Below are positions 6,301 through 11,430 of a stretch of DNA of 11,430 bases, piece after piece. The first letter of the stretch is position 1. Each line of letters begins with the position of its first letter. Under the pieces are notes generated by a model that was not told where the DNA came from, did no database searches, and was given only the letters and a program-made list of their open reading frames with translations. The translations under genes and the position numbers were made by a program. This stretch comes from Streptosporangiaceae bacterium (GTDB lineage: Bacteria > Actinomycetota > Actinomycetes > Streptosporangiales > Streptosporangiaceae). The stretch spans positions 1 through 11,430 of the forward strand of contig JASIJN010000290.1 in the NCBI GenBank assembly GCA_030050125.1. Direction: 5' to 3'.

Positions 6301-6468
6301 CTGGCCGCGCTGCTCACCGACAACGCGACCCTGTACCGCAAGGATGAATGCCGGCGGCTGGAGGAGCGCTGGCAGCTCGCCGACGACGACCTGAGCGGGC
6401 CGATCGTCGCCTACCGCGACTACCTGGCCGCGCCACCCGCGGCACACCACCTGGCAGGAAGGCTGTGA
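3316..6468 (+). CDS. NRPS-like adenylation-thiolation-thioester reductase (A-T-R) protein
   Basis: A 1050-aa single-module protein that should activate a carboxylic acid with ATP, load it on its own phosphopantetheine arm and release it by NAD(P)H reduction as an aldehyde. The A domain (about 50-545) shows FTSGTTGVPK (198-207), FDSSLW (243-248), NGYGPTE (342-348), SGDFGYL (434-440), the KIGGVRIELGEIE region and GGKVDW (537-542, catalytic Lys539). The T domain has GGDSL with Ser599 as pantetheine site. The R domain (about 675-1040) has the Rossmann motif VTGATGFVG (679-687) and the catalytic pair Tyr839/Lys843. It has no condensation domain, like Lys2-type or carboxylic-acid reductases. My reading of the pocket code is DSWDLVGIGK; the first Asp (244) suggests an alpha-amino acid. 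The first about 50 residues are a low-complexity extension with two TTA codons. It ends 1 nt before the aldo/keto reductase ATG, so the two genes are probably translationally coupled. Confidence 0.92.
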   Translation: MSGQTPPSIDAEGETAILPVPGALPLRDSTESSRDGEALSFAGRAVDYGAFRPVPALFEDMARLHPGRVAVCHGGRTLSYAELDQLANGIAAAAAGRGVAKGDRVASLLVNSLEMPAVYLAMMKLGAVFVPLDPAWPGERLETTLRVLSPRLVMCADPGDVPAGFRGSGMPVAAGAISPSPVSPGVALAPDDLCYGFFTSGTTGVPKCALNRHRGLANRLRFMTRWFGATGDDVVLQNSKHTFDSSLWQLLWPLITGGRTVLPAAGEFLNLQLTIDTIAEHQVTTTDFVSSIFNALVAMVDGNESAQRKLASLRYLIVGSEEINARAVQQMREMLPGLAITNGYGPTETSIGMVFHLVSDADGDAIPIGRPIDNCYVAVLGADRAPLPRGEVGEIAIGGACVGAGYHANPAATAKSFIANRFPGRIPGDHLYLSGDFGYLDEQDRLFFSGRMDFQVKIGGVRIELGEIESAAQQGPGVYQAKALVAERDGNKSVALFAAGSDRLTAEGLRDHLHRTLPRTSVPRQVIVLPTMPLTEGGKVDWRELQAMLESRLEDDAARLAAEAQPQSWAGLALRAFRVALGQPELAGDMDFMESGGDSLRALVAVRMLSDEGGVPDLTMLDLVEHPTADALAELIATRQPSAAAAEAEAEQMSRDAVLGEHVVIRTAQRGGELRTVLVTGATGFVGSRLVHDLLAGTDLRVRCLARAQSDSEAAERVADALHERGLWEPGFAGRLEGYAGDLGEPGLGLEDVAWEHLARTCDLVLHNGALVNLVFSYAAHRPANVLGTAELLRLAMAARPVPVHYVSTLSAVQAQAMRRATRLPEGEPSAAAPPARGYSRSKWVAERYLAQARRQGACVTVLRLGEVMPGGDRVHPNTRALTHLLLSGIHQVGVAPDAAIRSDYTPVDYATARIVASVLDGDAWGRVLHVFHPQSVDFAAALTDAGAPVSRASCAGFLGRLREAAGQTGDRELAALAALLPAPDSLDEAALRRELAALLTDNATLYRKDECRRLEERWQLADDDLSGPIVAYRDYLAAPPAAHHLAGRL
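3385..3393 (+). promoter_or_regulatory. Two TTA codons near the 5' end of the A-T-R gene (candidate bldA control)
   Basis: Codons 24 (3385-3387) and 26 (3391-3393) of the A-T-R gene are both TTA, separated by one CCT codon. They are the only TTA codons found in the plus-strand genes of the window. Their position early in the first gene of the operon is where a shortage of the bldA tRNA would most effectively block expression, and by polarity could affect the downstream genes. Regulation is inferred from established Streptomyces biology. Confidence 0.6.
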
Positions 6469-6469
6469 C

Positions 6470-7453
6470 ATGCGCTACCGCACGCTGGGAAGGCTCGGCT
6501 GGGAGATCAGCGAGGTCGGCTACGGCATGTGGGGGATCGCCGGCGGCCCTGGCGGCTTCACCGGGGCCGATTACGACACCGCCCCCGACTGCCTCGACCT
6601 GGCTGTCGAGCTCGGCTGCAACTTCTTCGACACCGCCCAGTGCTACGGGCGCGGCATCAGCGAGCAGATGCTGGGCGCGCTGCTGGCCCGCCACTCCGGC
6701 CGCAAGCTGTACGTGGCCACGAAGCTCCCGCCCAAAAACATGGAGTGGCCCCCCGGGCGCGACGACACCCTGGACGACGTGTTCCCGCCCGAATACCTGC
6801 GCGAGTCCACGTACCAGAGCCTGGAGAACCTCGGCATCGGCCACATCGACCTGCTGCAGCTGCACGTATGGGAAGACAGGTGGGCCAAGGACGAGCGCTG
6901 GCAGGAGGCTCTCGGCCAGCTCAAGCGCGAGGGCGTGATCAGCGCGGTGGGCATCAGCGTCAACCGCTGGGAGCCCGCCAACTGCCTGGCCGCGCTCGAC
7001 ACCGGCCTGGTCGACGTCATCCAGGTGATCTACAACATCTTCGATCAGGCTCCCGAGGACGAGCTGTTCCCGCGCGCCGAGCGGGACCACGTCGGCGTGA
7101 TCGCCCGGGTGCCATTCGACGAGGGAACGCTGGCGGGCGCCATCACGGCCAGCAGCCAATGGCCGGACGGGGACTGGCGCAACACCTATTTCGGCCCGGA
7201 GAACCTGGGACCGAGCGTCGAGCACCTGGCCCGGCTCACCGCGGACGTCGGGGACCGGATGCCGCTGCCCGAGCTGGCCCTGCGGTTCATCCTGTCGAAT
7301 CCGGCGGTAAGCACCGTCATCCCGGGCATGCGCACGCCCGGGCACGTGCACACGAATCTCGGCGTGAGCGACGGCCGGGCCCTGGACGCCAGCCTGCTCG
7401 GCGACCTGCGGCGGCACCGGTGGGACCGCGTGCCCGCCTGGTGGTCGGGGTGA
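6470..7453 (+). CDS. Aldo/keto reductase family oxidoreductase
   Basis: A 327-aa NADPH-dependent reductase of the AKR superfamily, a (beta/alpha)8 barrel that reduces aldehydes or ketones to alcohols. The catalytic tetrad is visible: Asp54 and Tyr59 in FFDTAQCYG (52-60), Lys85 in VATKLPP (82-88) and His132 in LLQLH. The C-terminal region carries the family's cofactor segment STVIPGMRTPGHV and ends with the RRHRWDR block. AGGAAGG (6456-6462) lies 7 nt before the ATG, inside the end of the A-T-R gene, whose stop is 1 nt upstream. This close coupling to a reductive-release enzyme suggests it converts the released aldehyde to an alcohol, though the sequence does not identify its substrate. Its stop codon overlaps the GTG start of the sulfotransferase gene. 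Family assignment is secure; physiological role is inference. Confidence 0.9.
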   Translation: MRYRTLGRLGWEISEVGYGMWGIAGGPGGFTGADYDTAPDCLDLAVELGCNFFDTAQCYGRGISEQMLGALLARHSGRKLYVATKLPPKNMEWPPGRDDTLDDVFPPEYLRESTYQSLENLGIGHIDLLQLHVWEDRWAKDERWQEALGQLKREGVISAVGISVNRWEPANCLAALDTGLVDVIQVIYNIFDQAPEDELFPRAERDHVGVIARVPFDEGTLAGAITASSQWPDGDWRNTYFGPENLGPSVEHLARLTADVGDRMPLPELALRFILSNPAVSTVIPGMRTPGHVHTNLGVSDGRALDASLLGDLRRHRWDRVPAWWSG

Positions 7454-8172
7454 AGCCGGTCATCGTCCTGTGGGCGCATTCGCGCTCGGCGTCCACGGCC
7501 TTCGTGCGAATGATGATCGAGCGCGGCGACGTGGCCGTGCTCCACGAGCCGTTCCTCGCCCTGACCCAGGAGGGTGCGGTGACGGTGCCGACGACGGACG
7601 GCGGCAGCGCCGTGGCCAGGTCGGGCCAGGAGTTCGTCGATCGCCTGGCCGACCTCGGCCGGGTCCGCCCGGTCTTCGTCAAGGAGGTCCTCGACTACCG
7701 GTACGAGTACGCCTTCGGCCACCCGGGCGACCTGGCCTGGATGACGCACACGTTCATGGTCCGCGACCCGCGGCAGGCGATCAGCTCGCACTACGCCATG
7801 AAACCGACCGTGACCTGCCCGGAGATCGGATACGAGTGGCTGTGGGAGCTGTTCCAGCTCCTGTGGTCGGCCACCGGGCGGCCGCCGCTGGTGATCCGCT
7901 CGGAAGATCTGCTGCGCGACCCGGCCGCCGCGGTCCGCGACTACTGCCAGGCGGTGCGGCTGCCGTTCCTGCCGCAGGCCCTGCACTGGGCCCCCAGTGA
8001 CCGGCCCGAGTGGCAGCGGCACCGGGCCTGGCACATCGACGCGATCCGCAGTTCCGGCTTCACCGCCGCCGAGAACGACTACGCGGTCACCGTCGACAAC
8101 GACCCCGTGCTCAAGTCGTTCTACGACCACCACTACCCCTTCTACCGGCGCATCGTCGAGCACGCGCGCTGA
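7450..8172 (+). CDS. PAPS-dependent sulfotransferase family protein
   Basis: A 240-aa P-loop-like sulfotransferase, which transfers sulfate from PAPS to a hydroxyl or amine. The N-terminal 5'-phosphosulfate loop is HSRSAST (10-16) following the strand VIVLW, and HEPF (32-35) follows as in small bacterial members of this family. The 3'-phosphate-binding segment is VRDPRQAISSHY (104-115), with Arg105 and Ser112/113. Start choice: GTG 7450 overlaps the preceding TGA as GTGA and sits directly before the first beta strand, with a weak GGTGG RBS at 7440-7444. The open frame extends further upstream, but only as a shadow of the reductase gene. It lies between a gene expected to make an alcohol and the shell protein, so a sulfated alcohol is an attractive but unproven product. 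It ends 12 nt before the shell-protein ATG. Confidence 0.87.
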   Translation: MKPVIVLWAHSRSASTAFVRMMIERGDVAVLHEPFLALTQEGAVTVPTTDGGSAVARSGQEFVDRLADLGRVRPVFVKEVLDYRYEYAFGHPGDLAWMTHTFMVRDPRQAISSHYAMKPTVTCPEIGYEWLWELFQLLWSATGRPPLVIRSEDLLRDPAAAVRDYCQAVRLPFLPQALHWAPSDRPEWQRHRAWHIDAIRSSGFTAAENDYAVTVDNDPVLKSFYDHHYPFYRRIVEHAR

Positions 8173-8184
8173 TCTGGAGCAGGC

Positions 8185-9057
8185 ATGGCCATCGCTACCT
8201 TGCCCGGAATCCCCGCCGAGGCGACCGTCTCACCCGGAACCGCGTTCGCCGCGGCGTTCGCCACCCACGGCGAACGGACCCAGGTGACCTACGACTACAC
8301 CGTCACCGACGCGCACAAGCCCGACCGGCCCAAGCCGCGGCTCACCGTTCGCGGCCTGCTCAAGCGGCGCCCGGTCGAGACCGATGTCCTGTCGTACTGG
8401 TGCGAGAGCGGCTCCAGCCCGGAGCAGGCCGCCGCGGTCACCGAGCACGAGCTGCGCCGGGAGGCGACGTTCCGGTCCGGGGTGGCGCAGGCGCGGGTGT
8501 ACCCGGTGCAGGCATGGGTACAAATTCCTGACGAGCTGACCGGGGACCTGGACGGACTGGCCGAGTACATCGATCACCGGCTGCTGGTCAGGATCGCCAC
8601 CGCCGAGAACCAGGCGCTGACGATCGGACCGCACGGGCTGCTGCACCACCCGGGCATAGCCCGCCTGCCCTACCATGGCGACTTCGTCGACGGGATCCTG
8701 GCTGCCCTCGACGAGATCGAGCAGGTCGGGTCCACCGCGCACGCGATGATCGTCAACCCGGCCGACTTCTACCGGCGGCTCGCCGGCCGCGGCAGCCTGC
8801 TCGCCGACCTCGCCGCGAACGGAACGCTGATCAGCCGGACCCGGATGATCCCTCCCGGCCAGGCTCTGGCCGGGGACTTCGCCGAGGGTGTGCGGCTGCT
8901 CGACGCGGGCCGGTCGGTGATCCGGGTGGCCGAGCCGCCGCCCGGCACGTTCGCCGGCCCCGGCCTGGCGGTGTGTGGTGAGGTATACGAGGGCCTCGCC
9001 GTCCACCTCCCGACCAACCTGTTCCTCGCCGTCCCGGCGGCGGCGCCAGCGACCTAA
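8185..9057 (+). CDS. HK97-fold capsid-like shell protein; probable natural-product-associated (family 3) encapsulin
   Basis: A 290-aa protein with the layout of an HK97-type major capsid protein. An extended loop region (about 50-75) and helix with HELRREA (88-94) come first, then a P-domain strand VYPVQAWVQIPDEL (105-118), a spine-like helix EYIDHRLLVRIATAENQAL (127-145), GLLHHPGIA (151-159), and a helix (about 165-182) ahead of the A-domain strand AMIVNPADFYRRLA (187-200). A conserved-type turn MIPPGQALAGDF (221-232) and the C-terminal strands follow. Such subunits self-assemble into icosahedral shells; 290 aa fits a small shell. GGAG (8176-8179) lies 5 nt before the ATG. No portal, protease, terminase or tail gene is present, and it is co-directional and closely spaced with biosynthetic genes, unlike a prophage. 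Assignment to family 3 rests on this context and my recollection of that family, not on a search. Its cargo is not evident. Confidence 0.8.
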   Translation: MAIATLPGIPAEATVSPGTAFAAAFATHGERTQVTYDYTVTDAHKPDRPKPRLTVRGLLKRRPVETDVLSYWCESGSSPEQAAAVTEHELRREATFRSGVAQARVYPVQAWVQIPDELTGDLDGLAEYIDHRLLVRIATAENQALTIGPHGLLHHPGIARLPYHGDFVDGILAALDEIEQVGSTAHAMIVNPADFYRRLAGRGSLLADLAANGTLISRTRMIPPGQALAGDFAEGVRLLDAGRSVIRVAEPPPGTFAGPGLAVCGEVYEGLAVHLPTNLFLAVPAAAPAT

Positions 9058-9087
9058 CCGACAGCTCACACGACCAGGGAGCACGCG

Positions 9088-10329
9088 ATGCGGCCATCCG
9101 GCCGGGCACTCAGCCTGTACGGCCCGTTCCTGCCGATGTTCGGCGGCATCTTCTTCTGCCTGCTCGGGGTCGGCGCGTCGCTGGCCACCGTGCCGTTCTT
9201 CGTCCTGCGCGACCTGCACGGCGGCAACGTCGAGGTGGGCGTGGCGGTCGCCGCGCTCTCCGTGGCGGCCGTCGTCGGCCGGCCGGTGGCCGGGCGGCTG
9301 GGGGACCGGCATGGCTACAAGCTCGTGATGCTGTGCGGGACGGTCATCTGCACCGCGGCCGGGCTCGGCTACTTCGCCTCGGCGAACATCGGCATCCTGC
9401 TCGTGATCCGGGTGGTGAACGGGCTGGGAGAGGGCACGGTGTACACCGGCGGGGCGGCCTGGCTGGTCCTGCTGTGCCCGCCGGAACGACGCGGCCGGGT
9501 CGTCGGCCTGTTCGGCATCTTCATGTGGGCCGGCATCACCGTGGGCACGCTGGTCGGCACGGTGGCCATGCGGGTGGGCGGCTTCCACGCCGTGTGGGGC
9601 CTGTGCACGGCGGTGGGGCTGGCGGGGTTCGTGTCCGTCTCGCTCAAGAAGGCGCCGCCGCGGCCGGAGACCGCGGGGGGCGGCCGGAGCGCGATCCTGC
9701 CCATGGCCTCGGTGATCCCAGGCATCGCGGTGTCGCTGGCCGCGCTCGGCTACGCCGCCCTGGCCGCCTTCGTCTCCCTGCACATGCTGGCCCGCGGGGT
9801 GTCCAACGGGATCGCCGCCTTCGACGCGTTCGGCTTCACCTACATCGGCGTCCGGCTGTTCATCGGCAACGTCCCGGACCGGCTCGGCCCGCGGGCGGTG
9901 GCGTTCTGGTCGGCGATCGTCGAGGCCGTCGGCCTGGTGATCGTCGGGCTGGCGACGAACCTGGTGACCGTGATCATCGGCGGGTTCGTCATCGGGGCCG
10001 GCCTGTCGCTGCTGTTCCCGTCCCTCGCGCTGATCGTCATCAACCGCAGCCCCGAGTCGCAGCGGGGCGCGGCGCTCGGCGCGTTCACCTCGTTCTGGGA
10101 CGTCGGCATCGCCGTCGGCGCGCCCGCCTCCGGCCTGATCGCCAGCCTCAGCAACTACACCGACATCTACTACGTGATGGCGATCTGCGCGGTCGCGTCG
10201 GCCGTGATGGCCCAGCCGGAATGGCTCCGGCGCCGCCGCCCGGCCGCGCAGTCAGCGGCGGATGCCCTGCCGGAGACCGAAAGCGTCGTGCGCTCCGCGG
10301 AATCGGGCGGGGGAGGACCGGCGCGGTAG
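9088..10329 (+). CDS. Major facilitator superfamily (MFS) exporter
   Basis: A 413-aa integral membrane protein with about 12 hydrophobic segments, starting with one at about 13-40 and a second at 50-66. The MFS signature loop GRLGDRHGYK (69-78) follows the second helix, and RVVNGLGEG (108-116) matches the motif at the fourth helix. A degenerate repeat of the signature, NVPDRLGPR (261-269), marks the second half after a cytoplasmic loop (about 186-204). The last about 35 residues are a polar tail with many Ser, Glu and Gly. AGGGAG (9076-9081) is 6 nt upstream of the ATG. The gene follows the shell-protein gene by 30 nt and is probably the last gene of the operon. By context it exports the pathway product or gives self-resistance; substrate and direction cannot be told from sequence. 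Confidence 0.9.
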   Translation: MRPSGRALSLYGPFLPMFGGIFFCLLGVGASLATVPFFVLRDLHGGNVEVGVAVAALSVAAVVGRPVAGRLGDRHGYKLVMLCGTVICTAAGLGYFASANIGILLVIRVVNGLGEGTVYTGGAAWLVLLCPPERRGRVVGLFGIFMWAGITVGTLVGTVAMRVGGFHAVWGLCTAVGLAGFVSVSLKKAPPRPETAGGGRSAILPMASVIPGIAVSLAALGYAALAAFVSLHMLARGVSNGIAAFDAFGFTYIGVRLFIGNVPDRLGPRAVAFWSAIVEAVGLVIVGLATNLVTVIIGGFVIGAGLSLLFPSLALIVINRSPESQRGAALGAFTSFWDVGIAVGAPASGLIASLSNYTDIYYVMAICAVASAVMAQPEWLRRRRPAAQSAADALPETESVVRSAESGGGGPAR

Positions 10330-10334
10330 CGCCC

Positions 10335-10399
10335 GAGCGTGACCGGCACGAGCGATGCGTGTCGTGACCGACGGCCGGTACCGAGTCGCGCTCACGCTC
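10335..10399. terminator. Inverted repeats between MFS and ThDP-enzyme genes (weak terminator candidate)
   Basis: GAGCGTGA (10335-10342) is repeated inverted as TCACGCTC (10392-10399), and a second dyad CACGA (10347-10351) / TCGTG (10362-10366) lies inside it. Together they could form a branched hairpin in the 87-nt gap. There is no T-run, so if it terminates it would be the T-less type common in actinomycetes. It may instead be a regulator site for the downstream gene. Confidence 0.3.
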
Positions 10400-10416
10400 C
10401 CTGTCCTTGTGCGAGC

Positions 10417-11430
10417 ATGACCGGGATGACCGATCCGGCGTACACCACTTCCACGGCGCTGCTCGAGGCCATGCGCGAGGCGGGCATCCGGTACGCGTTC
10501 GCGAACCTGGGCAGCGACCACACCGGCTTCATGGAGGCCTACGCCCGGGCCCAGGGCTCGGGATCGCCCGACTCGCTGCCCGAGCTGATCCTCTGCCCGC
10601 ACGAGAGCCTGGCGCTGACCGCCGCCCACGGGTACGCGCTGGTGACCGGCGAGCCGCAGGCGGTCATCGTGCACGTGGACTGCGGCACGCTGAACCTGGG
10701 CGGGGCGATACAGAACGCCGCCAGGGGCCGGGTGCCGGTGCTGATCTTCGCCGGGCTCTCGCCGGCCACCCAGGACGGCGAGCTCCCCGGCACCCGCAGC
10801 GAGCACATCCACTGGCTGCAGGACAGCGCGGCCCAGCGCGGGATCCTGCGCGGCTACACCAAGTACGACCACGAGATCCGCACCGGCCGCAACGTGAAGC
10901 AGCTGGTCAGCCGGGCCGTGCAGATCGCCAGGAGCGAGCCGGCCGGCCCGGTGTACCTGGTCGCCGCGCGCGAGGTGCTCGAGGAGCCGCAGCCGCCGCA
11001 GCCGCCCCAGGGCGACTGGTGGGGCCCGGTCGCGCCGGCCGCGCTGACCGCCGATGTCGCCGACGAGATCGCGGCGGCGCTCGAGGGCGCCCGCGCCCCG
11101 CTGATCGTCACCTCCTACCTGGGCCGGGACCCGGCCGCGGTGCCCGATCTGGTCGCCCTGTGCGAGCTGGCCGGCGTGGCCGTGATCGAGTCGTCGCCGA
11201 TGCACCTCAACTTCCCCGATAGCCACCCGCTGCACCTCGGTTACCAGTGGAACATCCCGGTGCAGAACCCGCTGCTGGCCGAGGCCGACGTGATCCTGGT
11301 GCTGGGCTGCGACGTGCCCTGGATCCCCGGCCACAACCGCCCCGACCCCTCCGCCGCGATCTACGTCGTGGACATCGACCCGCTGAAGATGCAGATGCAG
11401 CTATGGCACGTGCCGGCCAGCCGGTACGCC
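10417..11430 (+). CDS. Thiamine-diphosphate-dependent enzyme, acetolactate synthase superfamily (3' end outside window)
   Basis: The first 338 residues of a ThDP enzyme related to acetolactate synthase, benzoylformate decarboxylase and similar C-C bond-forming or cleaving enzymes. The N-terminal pyrimidine-binding domain (about 8-185) has the catalytic-type Glu63 in CPHESLAL (60-67), followed by AAHGYALVTGEPQAVIVH (69-86) and the helix NLGGAIQNAARGRVPVL (93-109). A linker (about 190-202) and the central NAD/FAD-fold domain (about 205 onward, with LIVTSYLGRD and VILVLGCDVPW) follow. The ThDP pyrophosphate domain is outside the window. The usual first-loop FG.PG motif is ANLGSDH (29-35), so it is not a standard acetolactate synthase. 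ATG 10417 is chosen; ATG 10426 in the same frame is nearly as good, since neither has a strong RBS. It is co-directional with the operon after an 87-nt gap and probably part of the pathway. Confidence 0.85.
   Translation, partial: MTGMTDPAYTTSTALLEAMREAGIRYAFANLGSDHTGFMEAYARAQGSGSPDSLPELILCPHESLALTAAHGYALVTGEPQAVIVHVDCGTLNLGGAIQNAARGRVPVLIFAGLSPATQDGELPGTRSEHIHWLQDSAAQRGILRGYTKYDHEIRTGRNVKQLVSRAVQIARSEPAGPVYLVAAREVLEEPQPPQPPQGDWWGPVAPAALTADVADEIAAALEGARAPLIVTSYLGRDPAAVPDLVALCELAGVAVIESSPMHLNFPDSHPLHLGYQWNIPVQNPLLAEADVILVLGCDVPWIPGHNRPDPSAAIYVVDIDPLKMQMQLWHVPASRYA

Noticed and set aside
6529..7449. N-terminal extension of the sulfotransferase frame back to 6529
   Set aside because: It overlaps the entire AKR gene and translates to Arg/Pro-rich low-complexity sequence. 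The family N-terminus begins at GTG 7450.
8185..9057. Prophage remnant
   Set aside because: The capsid-like gene stands alone, is in frame and intact, is co-directional and closely spaced with enzyme genes, and no portal, protease, terminase, integrase or attachment site is visible.
8230..9783. 517-codon minus-strand frame opposite the shell-protein and MFS genes
   Set aside because: It is a low-complexity Arg/Gly/His/Pro translation crossing two well-supported plus-strand genes, so it is an antisense shadow.
10407..11222. Plus-strand frame starting TTG 10407 (271 codons)
   Set aside because: It is a frame-shifted shadow of the ThDP-enzyme gene, rich in Arg/Gly/Ala with no motif; the frame from ATG 10417 carries the conserved ThDP-enzyme segments.
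1..11430. CRISPR array, tRNA, rRNA, insertion sequence or replication origin
   Set aside because: No regularly spaced repeats, cloverleaf-like sequence, rRNA-like sequence, transposase motif or iteron set was seen on either strand.

Overview
The window reads as chromosomal DNA of a high-GC actinomycete. Codon third positions are overwhelmingly G/C in every real gene, start sites follow actinobacterial habits (GTG starts, a GTGA overlap, a possible leaderless gene), and three rare TTA (leucine) codons sit in two genes of what looks like a secondary-metabolite locus. No genus can be named from the sequence alone.

Layout. Positions 2-442 are the 3' end of a homoserine kinase gene (thrB, primary metabolism). 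It meets tail to tail, with a 7-nt gap, a minus-strand gene for a PLP-dependent Cys/Met-metabolism (trans-sulfuration fold) enzyme (450-1607). A divergent control region of about 400 bp (1608-2013) follows, then a plus-strand FAD amino-acid oxidase/dehydrogenase resembling D-arginine dehydrogenase (2014-3129). A second regulatory interval (3130-3315) carries two TCGAGGG heptamers with an 11-bp period, like a SARP activator site, plus a conventional promoter. It precedes a tightly packed operon: a 1050-aa NRPS-like adenylation-thiolation-reductase protein (3316-6468), an aldo/keto reductase (6470-7453), a PAPS-type sulfotransferase (7450-8172), an HK97-fold capsid-like shell protein (8185-9057) and an MFS exporter (9088-10329). 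A thiamine-diphosphate enzyme of the acetolactate synthase superfamily begins at 10417 and runs off the window.

Interpretation. The notable element is the shell protein. It has the domain order and length of an HK97 major capsid protein or encapsulin, but no portal, protease, terminase or tail gene is near it. It lies inside a biosynthetic operon between a sulfotransferase and a transporter. This fits the encapsulins described as associated with natural-product clusters (family 3), which makes the locus a candidate nanocompartment-linked biosynthetic pathway. A plausible but unproven logic is: the ThDP, PLP and FAD enzymes shape an amino-acid-like building block; the A-T-R protein activates its carboxylate and releases it reductively as an aldehyde; the aldo/keto reductase reduces the aldehyde to an alcohol; the sulfotransferase sulfates it; the MFS protein exports the product; and the shell encloses one or more of these steps. 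TTA codons in the divergent PLP gene and in the first operon gene suggest bldA-type developmental control, and the heptamer repeats suggest a pathway activator encoded outside the window.
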